From NCBI RefSeq assembly GCF_019710575.1, contig NZ_JAHWFK010000050.1, positions 1-64,000 of the forward strand: 64,000 nucleotides of DNA. The letters run 5' to 3'. Numbering within the stretch: position 1 is the first letter of the stretch; each line of letters opens with the position of its first letter. This document shows, piece after piece, positions 26,859-35,828 of the stretch. The position numbers and the translations under genes were made by a program. A model generated the notes under the pieces. The model had not been told where the DNA came from. It worked only from the letters and a program-made list of their open reading frames with translations, and did no database searches. The stretch comes from Paractinoplanes polyasparticus. GTDB taxonomy: Bacteria; Actinomycetota; Actinomycetes; Mycobacteriales; Micromonosporaceae.

Positions 26859-29702
26859 GTGAACCACAGGACCCACAACCATCGAAGAACAGCGATGGGC
26901 ACGGCTGCTCTTCTGCTCTCCTCCGTCCTCACGGTGGCACTAGCCCCGGCCACCCCGGCCGCCGCGGTGATCAATCCGGCCGACTTCCAGCAGGTCACCC
27001 TGGCCAAGGGTGTCGCCGAGACCGGCGAGCCGATGAGCCTGGCCGTGCTGCCCGACCGGTCGGTGCTGCACACCGCCCGCAACGGCACGCTGCGGCGCAC
27101 CGACGCCGCGGGCAACACCGCGGTCATCGCCAACATCCCCGTCTACACCCACGACGAAGAGGGCCTGCAGGGCGTCGCGGCCGACCCCGGCTTCGCCACG
27201 AACCGGCAGATCTACCTCTTCTACGCGCCGCCGCTGAGCACCCCGGCCGGCGACGCCCCGGCCACCGGCTCGGCGGCCACCTGGGCCACCTGGGCCGGCG
27301 TCAACCGGCTGTCGCGGTTCACCCTCAACGCCGACTTCTCGGTCAACATGGGCAGCCAGGTCAACGTGCTCGACGTCCCGACCGACCGCGGCCAGTGCTG
27401 CCACGTCGGCGGCGACATGGACTTCGACGCGGCCGGCAACCTCTACATCTCGACCGGCGACGACTCCAACCCGTTCGACTCGGCCGGCTACTCCCCGATC
27501 GACGAGCGCACCGACCGCAACCCGGTCTACGACGCTCAGCGCAGCGCGGGCAACACCAACGATCTGCGCGGCAAGCTGCTGCGGATCAAGGTGAACGCCA
27601 ACGGGACGTACTCGATCCCCGCCGGCAACCTGTTCGCCCCGGGCACGGCGAAAACCAGGCCCGAGATCTACGCGATGGGCTTCCGCAACCCGTTCCGGAT
27701 CAGCGTCGACAAGGCCACCGGCGTCGTCTACGTCGGCGACTACGGGCCGGACGCGGGCACCACGTCGTCCACCCGCGGCCCGTCCGGGCAGGTCGAGTTC
27801 AACCGGGTCACCGCGCCCGGCAACTTCGGCTGGCCCTACTGCACGGGCACCAACACCAGCACCGAGACGTACAACGAGTGGAACTTCGCGACCAACGCGA
27901 CCGGCCCCAAGTACAACTGCGCCGGCGGCCCGACCAACAACTCGTTCCGCAACACCGGCCTGAGCACCCTGCCGCCGGCCCAGCCGGCCTGGATCCGCTA
28001 CGCGGGCGACGCCGGCACCCCGCCGGAGTTCGGCGGCGGCTCCGAGTCGCCGATGGGCGGTCCGGTCTACCGCTACAGCGCGAGCAACCCCTCCACCACC
28101 AAGTTCCCGCAGGTCTTCGACGGCAACTTCTTCGCCGGCGAGCTCGGCCGGGGCTGGATCAAGCCGATCGTGGTCAACGCCAACGGCACACGCGGCGCGA
28201 TCGACACGTTCCCGTGGAACGGCAAGCAGGTCATGGACATGGCGTTCGGCCCCGACGGCGCCCTCTACGTCCTCGACTACGGCACCGGCTACTTCAACGG
28301 GGACGCCAACTCGGCGCTCTACCGCTACGACTACGTGGCCGGCGGCAACCGCGCGCCGACGGCCCAGGCGAGCGCGACGCCGACCTCCGGCTCCGCGCCG
28401 CTGACGGTCGCGTTCTCGTCGGCCGGAAGCAGCGACCCCGAGGGCGGGGCGCTGACCTACTCGTGGGCGTTCGGCGACGGCACCACGTCCACGGCGGCCA
28501 ACCCGGCCAAGACGTACAGCGCCAACGGCTCGTACACGGCGACCTTGACCGTTCGTGACCCGCAGGGCGCGACCGGCACGTCGAGCGTGACCGTCACGGT
28601 CGGCAACACCGCGCCCAGGGTCACCATCAACGCCCCGGCCGCGGGCCAGCTCGCCTCGTTCGGCGACAGCATCCCCTGGAGCGTCACGGTCACCGACCCC
28701 GAGGACGGCACGATCGACTGCTCGAAGGTGACCATGGCGTACGTGCTCGGCCACGACCAGCACGGTCACCAGATCACGGCCCAGACCGGCTGCTCGGGCA
28801 CGATCACCATCCCCACCGACGGGGAGCACGACGACGCCGCGAACATCTTCCCGATCTTCGACGCCTCCTACACCGACAAGGGTGGGCTGGTCGGCAACGC
28901 CCAGCACATCCTGGCCCCCCGCAAGCGCCAGGCCGAGCACTACAAGACGTCGCAGGGCATCGCCAAGATGTCCAAGACGACGGCCGAGGGCGGGCAGACC
29001 GTCGGCGACATCAACAACGGCGACTGGATCCAGTTCGACCCGTACAAGCTGAACAACGCGACGTCCTTCACCGCCCGGGTGTCCTCGGCCGGCATCGGCG
29101 GCACGCTCCAGCTGCGTACGGGCTCGGCGACCGGCACGGTCATCGGGTCGGCCACGGTCGCCCCGACCGGGTCGTGGGACACGTTCGTCAACGTCACCGG
29201 GGCGATCAGCGGGGCGCCGGCCGGCACCACGTCGCTCTACCTGACGTTCGCCGGCGGGGCCACGGGCGCGCTGTTCGACCTGGACAGCTTCTCGTTCGCC
29301 ACCGGCGCGGCACAGAACCTGCTCTCGCTCAACAAGACGGCCACGGCCTCGAGCGTCGAGAACGCCAGCTACCCGGCGTCGGCGGCGGTCGACACGAGCG
29401 CGACGACCCGCTGGTCGAGTGCGCACTCGGATCCGCAGTGGATCCAGGTCGACCTCGGCGCGACGTACAACATCTCCCGCGTACGCCTGCAGTGGGAGGC
29501 CGCCTACGGGTCGGCGTACCAGATCCAGACCTCCACCAACGGCACCACGTGGACCACCGCCCGGTCGGTCACCGGCGGCAACGGCGGCGAGGACGACAAC
29601 ACGGGTCTGAGCGCACAGGCCAGACATGTCCGCATCAACGGCACCGCCCGGGCCACGGCGTGGGGCTACTCCCTCTTCAATTTCGAGGTGTACGGCAGCT
29701 GA
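26859..29702 (+). CDS. Secreted PQQ-type sugar dehydrogenase with PKD and carbohydrate-binding domains
   Basis: The 947-residue protein has a Sec signal peptide (A-A-L-L-L-S-S-V-L-T-V-A-L-A-P ending A-A-A). A six-bladed GSDH/PQQ-type beta-propeller follows (D-E-E-G-L-Q-G-V-A, then I-Y-A-M-G-F-R-N-P-F-R-I), then a PKD domain (P-L-T-V-A-F-S-S-A-G-S-S-D-P-E-G), a CBM6-like module and a C-terminal F5/8 type C domain. GTG at 26859 is chosen because AGGAAGGGA lies just upstream and the signal peptide follows; an open frame to 26748 has no ribosome site. It should oxidise sugars or sugar parts of polymers outside the cell, anchored by its binding domains. The F5/8C domain is nearly identical to that of the next gene. 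Confidence 0.87.
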   Translation: MNHRTHNHRRTAMGTAALLLSSVLTVALAPATPAAAVINPADFQQVTLAKGVAETGEPMSLAVLPDRSVLHTARNGTLRRTDAAGNTAVIANIPVYTHDEEGLQGVAADPGFATNRQIYLFYAPPLSTPAGDAPATGSAATWATWAGVNRLSRFTLNADFSVNMGSQVNVLDVPTDRGQCCHVGGDMDFDAAGNLYISTGDDSNPFDSAGYSPIDERTDRNPVYDAQRSAGNTNDLRGKLLRIKVNANGTYSIPAGNLFAPGTAKTRPEIYAMGFRNPFRISVDKATGVVYVGDYGPDAGTTSSTRGPSGQVEFNRVTAPGNFGWPYCTGTNTSTETYNEWNFATNATGPKYNCAGGPTNNSFRNTGLSTLPPAQPAWIRYAGDAGTPPEFGGGSESPMGGPVYRYSASNPSTTKFPQVFDGNFFAGELGRGWIKPIVVNANGTRGAIDTFPWNGKQVMDMAFGPDGALYVLDYGTGYFNGDANSALYRYDYVAGGNRAPTAQASATPTSGSAPLTVAFSSAGSSDPEGGALTYSWAFGDGTTSTAANPAKTYSANGSYTATLTVRDPQGATGTSSVTVTVGNTAPRVTINAPAAGQLASFGDSIPWSVTVTDPEDGTIDCSKVTMAYVLGHDQHGHQITAQTGCSGTITIPTDGEHDDAANIFPIFDASYTDKGGLVGNAQHILAPRKRQAEHYKTSQGIAKMSKTTAEGGQTVGDINNGDWIQFDPYKLNNATSFTARVSSAGIGGTLQLRTGSATGTVIGSATVAPTGSWDTFVNVTGAISGAPAGTTSLYLTFAGGATGALFDLDSFSFATGAAQNLLSLNKTATASSVENASYPASAAVDTSATTRWSSAHSDPQWIQVDLGATYNISRVRLQWEAAYGSAYQIQTSTNGTTWTTARSVTGGNGGEDDNTGLSAQARHVRINGTARATAWGYSLFNFEVYGS
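29331..29699 (+). repeat. F5/8 type C coding repeat, copy 1
   Basis: This 369-base stretch encodes the C-terminal F5/8C domain of the sugar dehydrogenase. It matches 31106-31474 at a constant offset of 1775 bases without indels. About four in five residues are identical, and long stretches are near-identical in DNA, such as the part coding for G-A-T-Y-N-I-S-R-V-R-L. Confidence 0.85.
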
Positions 29703-29716
29703 TCCTTCCCCGTTAG

Positions 29717-29752
29717 GAGTGGGCGCCCGTTCCCCCAAGCGGGCGCCCACTC
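29717..29752 (+). terminator. Hairpin between the two secreted-enzyme genes
   Basis: GAGTGGGCGCCCG (29717-29729) pairs perfectly with CGGGCGCCCACTC (29740-29752) around a 10-base loop. It begins 15 bases after the sugar dehydrogenase stop and ends just before the ribosome site of the next gene. It is probably a terminator or processing site allowing unequal expression of the two genes. Confidence 0.8.
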
Positions 29753-29773
29753 TCCCCGAGCACAGGAGGTTTC

Positions 29774-31477
29774 ATGCGCAAGCTGATAGCCGGCACGGCG
29801 ACCCTGGTCGCCCTCGCCGCCTGCACGTTCACCGCGTCCCCGGCAGCCGCCGCGGACGCCCCGTACGACGTATTGGTCTTCTCCAAGACAGCCGGATTCC
29901 GGCACGACGCGATTCCGGTCGGCATCCAGACGATCCGGGATCTGGGCGCGGCCAACAACTTCACGGTCACCGCCACCGAGGACGCCGGCGCGTTCACGAC
30001 GGCCAACCTGGCCCAGTACGAGACGGTGGTCTTCCTCAACACCACCGGCGACGTGCTCAACGCCACGCAGCAAACGGCCTTCGAGTCGTACGTGCGGGGT
30101 GGCGGAGGGTATGCCGGGGTGCACGCGGCAGCCGACACCGAGTACGACTGGCCCTTCTACGGCAACCTCGTCGGCGCGTACTTCGACTCGCACCCGGCGA
30201 TCCAGACGGTCACCGCCCGGGTGCAGAACCGGGCGCACCCGAGCAGCGCGCACCTGCCCCAGTCGTGGACGCGCAGCGACGAGCTCTACAACTACCGGAC
30301 CAACCCCCGCAGCGGCGCCGCCGTGCTGGCCACGCTGGACGAGTCGACGTACTCCGGCGGCAACATGGGCGCCGACCACCCGATCTCGTGGTGCAAGACC
30401 GTCGACAGCGGACGGTCCTGGTACACCGGCTTCGGGCACACCCAGGCCTCGTACGCCGAAGCGAACTTCCGCAGCCACCTGCTGGGCGGCATCCGCTACG
30501 CGGCCAACCGGGCCAAGGCCGACTGCCGGCCCGAGACCGGCTACACCGCGATCTACAACGGCAGCACCACCGGCTGGACGCAGGCCGGGCCGGGCAGCTT
30601 CACCAACAGCGACGCCACGCTGAGCTCGACCGGCGGCATGGGTCTCTACTGGTACTCGGCCAAGCAGTTCACGTCGTACTCGCTGAAGGCCGACTGGCGG
30701 CTCACCGGCGACAGCAACTCGGGCATCTTCGTCGGCTTCCCCAACCCGAACAACGACCCGTGGGTGGCCGTCAACCAGGGCTACGAGGTGCAGATCGACG
30801 CCACCGACGCGGTCGACCGCACCACCGGCGCCATCTACACGTTCAAGTCGGCCGACGTCGCCGCCCGCGACGCCGCGCTCAACCCGGCCGGCGAGTGGAA
30901 CAGCTACGAGCTGCTCGTCGAGGGTCAGCGCATCCGGGTCTACCTGAACGGCAAGCTGGTCAACGACTTCACCAACACCGACCCGGCGCGCAACCTGGAC
31001 GGCTACATCGGCATCCAGAACCACGGCGCCGGCGACCAGGCAGCGTTCCGCAACATCCGGGTCAAGGAGCTCACCGGGCAGCCGCCGGTGACGAACCTGG
31101 CCCAGGGCAAGGCAGCCACGGCCTCCAGTGTCGAGAATGCCGGCTACCCGGCCGCCAACGCGGTGGACGCTTCGACGAGCACCCGCTGGTCGAGCGCGTT
31201 CGGCGACCCGCAGTGGGTCCAGGTCGACCTGGGCGCGACCTACAACATCTCCCGCGTACGCCTTCTCTGGGAGGCCGCCTACGGGTCGGCGTACCAGATC
31301 CAGACCTCGGCCAACGGCAGCACCTGGACCACCGCGCGGTCGGTGACCGGGGGCAACGGCGGCGAGGACGATCTCACCGGGCTCAACGCACAGGCCCGGT
31401 ACGTCAGGGTGCTCGGCACCACCCGGGCCACCCAGTGGGGTTACTCCCTTTTCACCTTCGAGGTCTACGGCAACTAG
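29774..31477 (+). CDS. Secreted ThuA / DUF1080 / F5/8C glycan-active protein
   Basis: The 567-residue protein has a signal peptide (to about 26, with C-T-F-T-A-S inside and A-A-A-D at the cleavage site). A ThuA glutamine-amidotransferase-like domain covers about 30-250 (F-S-K-T-A-G-F-R-H-D-A-I, G-G-G-G-Y-A-G-V-H-A-A-A-D). A DUF1080 (3-keto-disaccharide hydrolase, LamG-like) domain covers about 255-435 (N-S-G-I-F-V-G-F, N-H-G-A-G-D-Q). A C-terminal F5/8C domain follows. DUF1080 enzymes cleave 3-keto-glycosides and ThuA takes part in keto-sugar catabolism, which fits the adjacent sugar dehydrogenase: oxidise, then cleave. AGGAGG precedes the ATG. It is 21 bp ahead of the ebo-like cluster and may be cotranscribed with it. 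Confidence 0.87.
   Translation: MRKLIAGTATLVALAACTFTASPAAAADAPYDVLVFSKTAGFRHDAIPVGIQTIRDLGAANNFTVTATEDAGAFTTANLAQYETVVFLNTTGDVLNATQQTAFESYVRGGGGYAGVHAAADTEYDWPFYGNLVGAYFDSHPAIQTVTARVQNRAHPSSAHLPQSWTRSDELYNYRTNPRSGAAVLATLDESTYSGGNMGADHPISWCKTVDSGRSWYTGFGHTQASYAEANFRSHLLGGIRYAANRAKADCRPETGYTAIYNGSTTGWTQAGPGSFTNSDATLSSTGGMGLYWYSAKQFTSYSLKADWRLTGDSNSGIFVGFPNPNNDPWVAVNQGYEVQIDATDAVDRTTGAIYTFKSADVAARDAALNPAGEWNSYELLVEGQRIRVYLNGKLVNDFTNTDPARNLDGYIGIQNHGAGDQAAFRNIRVKELTGQPPVTNLAQGKAATASSVENAGYPAANAVDASTSTRWSSAFGDPQWVQVDLGATYNISRVRLLWEAAYGSAYQIQTSANGSTWTTARSVTGGNGGEDDLTGLNAQARYVRVLGTTRATQWGYSLFTFEVYGN
31106..31474 (+). repeat. F5/8 type C coding repeat, copy 2
   Basis: Second copy of the repeat at 29331-29699, coding for the C-terminal domain of the ThuA/DUF1080 protein. 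The equal length and high DNA identity show a recent duplication or ongoing gene conversion between neighbouring genes. Confidence 0.85.
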
Positions 31478-31498
31478 CACCAACCGAAAGGGGTTCGG

Positions 31499-32641
31499 AT
31501 GACGACCGGCGTGTGGTTGATCGGAGCACGAGGATCTGTGGCAGTGACCAGCATGGTCGGGGCCACCGCACTACGCGCCGGGCTCGCCGAGCCGCTCGGT
31601 TGCGTCACCGAACTGCCGGAGCTGGCCGGCCCGGCCCTGCCGGGCCTGGCCGAGCTGGCCTTCGGCGGGCACGACATCAGCGACATCACCCTCGAGAAGA
31701 AGGTCGAGAACCTGGTCGCCGCCGGCGTGCTTCCCGCACGCCCGGCGGCGGCCGTGGCCGACCAGCTGGCCGGGCTGCAGCGCGAGCTGCGGCCCGTCCC
31801 GTCGGCCGAGACCCAGCTCGAGGTCGCACGGCTGATCGCCCAGGACATCGACGACTTCCGGCGGCGGCGCGGCCTGGAACGGGTCGTGGTCGTCAACGTC
31901 TCGTCCACTGAGCCGATCTTCCCGGCCGGGCCGGAGCACGAGACGCTGGCCGCGCTCGAGACGGCCCTGGCGACCGGCGGGCAGGTGCTGCCGCCGAGCT
32001 CGCTCTACGCCTACGCCGCCTTCACCGCGGGCTGCTCCTACGTGGACTTCACGCCCTCGACCGGCGCCCGGCTGCCGGCCCTGCGCGAGCTGGCCGACCG
32101 GGAAGGGCTGCCGTACGCGGGTCACGACGGCAAGACCGGCGAGACCCTGGTCAAATCGGTGCTGGCGCCCATGTTCGCGATGCGGCATCTGCGCGTACGC
32201 ACCTGGTCCGGCACGAACTTGCTGGGCGGCGGCGACGGCGCCAACCTGGCCGACCCGGCCGCCAACGCCGCCAAGGCCACCAGCAAGCAGCGGGTGCTGG
32301 CCGAGACCCTCGGCTACCAGCCGCAGGGCACCAGCCACATCGAGTACGTCGACGACATCGGCGACTTCAAGACCGCATGGGACCTGATCACGTTCAGCGG
32401 CTTCCTCGGCACCCAGATGCGGATGGAGTTCTCGTGGCACGGCTGCGACTCGGCCCTGGCCGCGCCGCTGGTGCTCGACCTGGCCCGGCTCACCGCGGCC
32501 GCGCACGCCGCCGGCCGGGGCGGTGCGCTGACCGACCTGGCGTTCTTCTTCAAGGATCCGATCGGCGAGGTGCCGCACGCGCTGGCCGAGCAGTGGGCGG
32601 CGCTGGTCGGCTTCGTACGGGGGCTCCATGCGCCTGCGTGA
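31499..32641 (+). CDS. Inositol-phosphate-synthase-like sugar phosphate cyclase
   Basis: The 380-residue protein has the family's N-terminal NAD fold (G-V-W-L-I-G-A-R-G-S-V-A) and the motifs V-N-V-S-S-T-E-P, S-Y-V-D-F-T-P-S, H-D-G-K-T-G-E-T-L-V-K-S and the C-terminal F-K-D-P. The order is that of myo-inositol-1-phosphate synthase (glucose-6-phosphate to inositol-phosphate), although the sequence is divergent and the substrate may differ. It leads an eight-gene cluster whose members overlap by 1-14 bases. In cyanobacterial and algal ebo clusters a dehydroquinate-synthase-like cyclase (EboD) is present; here this other type of cyclase may take its place. GAAAGGGG precedes the ATG. Confidence 0.82.
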   Translation: MTTGVWLIGARGSVAVTSMVGATALRAGLAEPLGCVTELPELAGPALPGLAELAFGGHDISDITLEKKVENLVAAGVLPARPAAAVADQLAGLQRELRPVPSAETQLEVARLIAQDIDDFRRRRGLERVVVVNVSSTEPIFPAGPEHETLAALETALATGGQVLPPSSLYAYAAFTAGCSYVDFTPSTGARLPALRELADREGLPYAGHDGKTGETLVKSVLAPMFAMRHLRVRTWSGTNLLGGGDGANLADPAANAAKATSKQRVLAETLGYQPQGTSHIEYVDDIGDFKTAWDLITFSGFLGTQMRMEFSWHGCDSALAAPLVLDLARLTAAAHAAGRGGALTDLAFFFKDPIGEVPHALAEQWAALVGFVRGLHAPA

Positions 32642-33617
32642 CCTGGCCGAGCTGGTCCGGGCGCCGGCCGCCCTGTCCGTCCCCGGCGACACGGTGGCTG
32701 GGGCGGCTGCGGCCGGCGGGATGCGCCGGTCGACGCCGGGGCTGGCAGCGGCGTCAGTGTGTCTCTACTGGGGTGGGATGGCCGCCAACGACTGGGCCGA
32801 CCGTGAGCTGGACGCCCTGGAACGGCCCCAGCGGCCGATCCCGTCCGGCCGGGTGAAGCCGGCACAGGCCCTGCTCGCGGCGGCCGGGCTGACCGCGGCC
32901 GGTGTCGGGATAGCGGCGCTGGCCGGTGGAAAACGGGCCGCAGCGGTCGCCGTGCCACTGGCTGGTGCGGTGTGGGTGTACGACCTCTGGGCGAAGAACA
33001 CGGCCGCCGGGCCGCCGATGATGGCAGTCTGCCGGGGGCTGGACGTGCTGCTCGGGGCGACCGGCGGCGACGTGAGGCGGGCGTTGCCTTCGGCGCTCAC
33101 GGTGGCGGCTCACACCTACACGGTGACCGCGCTGTCGCGGCACGAGGTGTCGGGGGCCACGCCTGCGCTGCCGTTGAGCACGCTCGCCGGCACGGCAAGC
33201 CTGGCCGCCGTTGTCACTGTGGCGGCGTCACGCGCCGGTCGGACCAAAGTTGATCACAGTCGAGCCCACCACGGAGCCCACCCTCCCAAGGGGGAGCCCC
33301 CTCAGCCATTATCGCCCGAGAACGGTCGGTTTCGCGCAGCCCCCTGTGGACAACGCCGAACTGTGGATAACGCCCGAGCCCTCGCCACCGGGGCGCTGGC
33401 CGCCTGGTACCTCGCCGGATACGGCCGCGCCCAGCTCCGCGCGGCCGCCGACCCCTCCGCGGGCCGCATCCGGGCGGCAGTAGGCGCGGGCATCACCGAC
33501 CTGCCGCAACTGCAGGGCGCTCTGACCGCCAAGTCCGGCTCCGCCGCGTACGGCCTCGGACTCGCTCTCGTCGCGCCGCTCGCCCGGCGCCTGGCGCGAA
33601 AGGTGTCGCCCACATGA
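32628..33617 (+). CDS. UbiA-family prenyltransferase (EboC-like)
   Basis: The 329-residue membrane protein has the UbiA prenyl-diphosphate-binding motif N-D-W-A-D-R-E-L-D at 54-62 and a second motif Y-D-L-W-A-K-N near 119, with hydrophobic helices around both. It resembles the actinobacterial SCO3242-type members and EboC. Residues about 207-248 are a hydrophilic Pro/His/Arg-rich stretch between two helices that such proteins normally join by a short loop; the DNA there contains two DnaA-box-like motifs and looks inserted. The start overlaps the previous gene by 14 bases. It should attach a prenyl chain, supplied by the synthase at the end of the cluster, to a cyclic or sugar acceptor. Confidence 0.82.
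   Translation: MRLRDLAELVRAPAALSVPGDTVAGAAAAGGMRRSTPGLAAASVCLYWGGMAANDWADRELDALERPQRPIPSGRVKPAQALLAAAGLTAAGVGIAALAGGKRAAAVAVPLAGAVWVYDLWAKNTAAGPPMMAVCRGLDVLLGATGGDVRRALPSALTVAAHTYTVTALSRHEVSGATPALPLSTLAGTASLAAVVTVAASRAGRTKVDHSRAHHGAHPPKGEPPQPLSPENGRFRAAPCGQRRTVDNARALATGALAAWYLAGYGRAQLRAAADPSAGRIRAAVGAGITDLPQLQGALTAKSGSAAYGLGLALVAPLARRLARKVSPT
33246..33372 (+). repeat. Probable in-frame insertion inside the UbiA-like gene
   Basis: This stretch codes for a hydrophilic segment unlike the rest of the protein. It contains a hairpin (CTCCC around 33283, AAG, GGGGAG) and the paired motifs TGTGGACAA (33345-33353) and TGTGGATAA (33362-33370), reverse complements of DnaA-box forms. A similar pair occurs at 121-148. 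The frame is kept open. A small dispersed element is a possible explanation. Confidence 0.45.
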
Positions 33618-34438
33618 GATTCGGTTACGGCACGAACGGTTTCACCAACCACCGCCTGTCCGAGGCCTTCGCCGTCATCGCCGACCTCGGCTACGACGGC
33701 GTCGCGCTCACCCTCGACACCAACCACCTCGATCCGTTCGGCCACGACCTGGCCCGCCGCACCGCCGAGGTCGCGGCCGAGCTCAGCCGGCGAAACCTGG
33801 CCGTGGTCATCGAGACCGGCGCCCGCTACCTGCTCGACCCGTGGCGCAAGCACTCCCCCACCCTGATGGACGACGACCCGGAGAAGCGTCTCGAATACCT
33901 GCGCCGGGCGGTGCGGGTGGGAGCTGACCTGGGCGCCGAGGCCGTCTCCTTCTGGGCTGGGATCGGGGCGCCGGAGCGTTGGGAGCGGCTTGTCGACGGG
34001 ACGCGGCAGATCGTCGATTTCGCCGCCGCCAACCAGGTCACGCTGGGCTTCGAGCCGGAGCCGGGCATGCTCGTCAACGACATCGCGGACTGGCGCCGGC
34101 TGTACGACGACCTCCAGAAGCCGGCCAACTTCGGCATCACCCTCGACATCGGACACTGTCGCTGCCTCGAAGATCTGTCGGTGGCCAACTGTGTGATGGC
34201 GGTGGCCGATCACCTCGTCAACGTGCAGATCGACGACATGCGGCGCGGGGTGCACGAGCATCTCGAGTTCGGCGCCGGTGAGATCGACTTCCCGCCCGTG
34301 CTCGCGGCGCTCGAAGCGAATTACCACGGGCTCGTCTCGGTCGAACTACCCCGCCACTCGCACGCGGCGCCGACGATCGCCGCGCAGTCCCTGGACTTCC
34401 TGCGTAACGCGGCCAAAGAGGCAGGAGATCGTGGATGA
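33614..34438 (+). CDS. Sugar phosphate isomerase/epimerase (xylose-isomerase-like TIM barrel)
   Basis: The 274-residue protein has the AP-endonuclease-2 fold: G-T-N-G-F-T-N-H near the start, G-Y-D-G-V-A-L-T, metal-ligand candidates in V-T-L-G-F-E-P-E-P-G (Glu near 148), L-D-I-G-H-C-R-C (Asp/His near 180) and V-Q-I-D-D-M. The start overlaps the UbiA-like stop as ATGA. It presumably isomerises or epimerises the sugar or cyclitol intermediate of the cluster. The exact substrate is unknown. Confidence 0.85.
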   Translation: MRFGYGTNGFTNHRLSEAFAVIADLGYDGVALTLDTNHLDPFGHDLARRTAEVAAELSRRNLAVVIETGARYLLDPWRKHSPTLMDDDPEKRLEYLRRAVRVGADLGAEAVSFWAGIGAPERWERLVDGTRQIVDFAAANQVTLGFEPEPGMLVNDIADWRRLYDDLQKPANFGITLDIGHCRCLEDLSVANCVMAVADHLVNVQIDDMRRGVHEHLEFGAGEIDFPPVLAALEANYHGLVSVELPRHSHAAPTIAAQSLDFLRNAAKEAGDRG

Positions 34439-34977
34439 CCACCTTGGACGAGCTACGCACCTTCCTGAAGGTCGACGATTTCCAGCCGGCCGACGTGCCG
34501 GCCCTGTTCCCGGCGGCGGTCCGTCGCTACGGACGTGAGCCGCTCACCGAGGGGTGGGCGACCGACGAGGCGGCCCGGGCGCTGATGCTGGCTGCGGTGC
34601 CGCCGGCCGAGATCCACGAGATCTACCGGTACGGGGACACGGCCGAGAAACTGGCCGTGCTGAAGGCGCTGCCGCTGCTGCCGATCGGTGACAGCGCCGT
34701 TCCGCTGCTCGAGGACGCGCTGCGCACCAACGACACCCGGCTGGTGGCGGCGGCGCTGGGACCGTACGCGGACCGGCTCAGCCAAGAGGCGTGGCGCCAG
34801 GCCGTGCTCAAGTGCGTGTTCATGGGCGTACCGCTGAGCAGCGTGCACCGGCTGCACGAGCGCGCCGACTCCGAACTGGGCGCGATGCTGCGCGCCTTCG
34901 CCCACGAACGTCACGCCGCGGGCCGCGACATGCCGCCCGACGCGACCGCCCTGCTCGATCGGCTCCAGGAGGACTGA
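34435..34977 (+). CDS. eboA: EboA domain protein
   Basis: The 180-residue soluble helical protein matches the EboA pattern: W-A-T-D-E-A-A-R-A-L-M-L-A, E-K-L-A-V-L-K-A-L-P-L-L, N-D-T-R-L-V-A-A-A-L-G-P-Y and the conserved W-R-Q-A-V-L-K-C-V-F-M-G-V-P-L near 123. EboA is the name-giving member of the ebo cluster, linked in cyanobacteria to export of a scytonemin precursor to the periplasm; its biochemical role is not known. Both ends overlap neighbouring genes (ATGA and TGATG). Confidence 0.85.
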   Translation: MTTLDELRTFLKVDDFQPADVPALFPAAVRRYGREPLTEGWATDEAARALMLAAVPPAEIHEIYRYGDTAEKLAVLKALPLLPIGDSAVPLLEDALRTNDTRLVAAALGPYADRLSQEAWRQAVLKCVFMGVPLSSVHRLHERADSELGAMLRAFAHERHAAGRDMPPDATALLDRLQED

Positions 34978-35828
34978 TGCGCATCTTCGATCCGCACATC
35001 CACATGACGTCGCGCACCACCGACGACTACCAGCGGATGGCCGAGGCCGGGGTGCGGGCCGTGGTGGAGCCGGCGTTCTGGCTCGGCCAGCCGCGCACCA
35101 ACCCGGGCTCGTTCACCGACTACTTCGACTCGCTGATCGGCTGGGAGCCGTTCCGCGCCTCGCAGTTCGGCATCCGGCACCACGCCACGATCGCGCTGAA
35201 CCCCAAGGAGGCCAACGATCCGCGCTGCCGTCCGGTGCTCGACCTGCTGCCGCGCTATCTGGCCAAGGACGGCGTGGTGGCGGTGGGCGAGATCGGGTAC
35301 GACTCGATGACGCCGGCCGAGGACGAGGTGTTCGCGGCGCAGCTGGCCCTGGCCCTCGATCACGAGCTGCCGGCGCTGGTGCACACCCCGCACCGGGACA
35401 AGGCGCGCGGCACCAGGCGCAGCATCGACGTGGTGCAGGAGTCGGGCATCGACCCGGGCCGGGTGCTGCTCGACCACCTCAACGAGGTGACCGTGGCCGC
35501 CGCCCTGGAAGCGGGGCTGTGGGCCGGTTTCTCCATCTATCCCGACACGAAGATGTCACCGGACCGGATGGTGGCGATCCTGCGCGAGTACGGCGTCGAG
35601 CGCGTGCTGGTCAACTCGGCGGCCGACTGGGGCAAGTCGGATCCGCTGCTCACCGTGCGCACGGCCGAGGCGATGCTGGCCGGCGGCTTCGACAAGGACG
35701 ACGTCGACCGGGTGCTGTGGCGCAACCCGGTCGAGTTCTACGGGCAGTCGGGGCGGCTCGACCTCACGGACCTCGCCGAGACCGGGGCCACGTTCGCCGG
35801 CAACTCGATCCTGCGCGGAGGCAGCTGA
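34977..35828 (+). CDS. TatD-family metal-dependent hydrolase (EboB-like)
   Basis: The 283-residue protein opens M-R-I-F-D-P-H-I-H-M, giving metal ligands His7 and His9. Further ligands are likely in V-A-V-G-E-I-G-Y-D (Glu near 107), A-L-V-H-T-P-H (His near 138) and L-L-D-H-L-N-E (His near 164). It belongs to the amidohydrolase/TatD class found as EboB in ebo clusters. The start overlaps the eboA stop by one base. A hydrolytic step on the cluster product is likely. Confidence 0.83.
   Translation: MRIFDPHIHMTSRTTDDYQRMAEAGVRAVVEPAFWLGQPRTNPGSFTDYFDSLIGWEPFRASQFGIRHHATIALNPKEANDPRCRPVLDLLPRYLAKDGVVAVGEIGYDSMTPAEDEVFAAQLALALDHELPALVHTPHRDKARGTRRSIDVVQESGIDPGRVLLDHLNEVTVAAALEAGLWAGFSIYPDTKMSPDRMVAILREYGVERVLVNSAADWGKSDPLLTVRTAEAMLAGGFDKDDVDRVLWRNPVEFYGQSGRLDLTDLAETGATFAGNSILRGGS

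Noticed and set aside
33345..33370. Replication origin suggested by DnaA-box-like motifs
   Set aside because: Only two boxes, inside a coding gene, with no AT-rich unwinding region and no dnaA/dnaN genes in the window.
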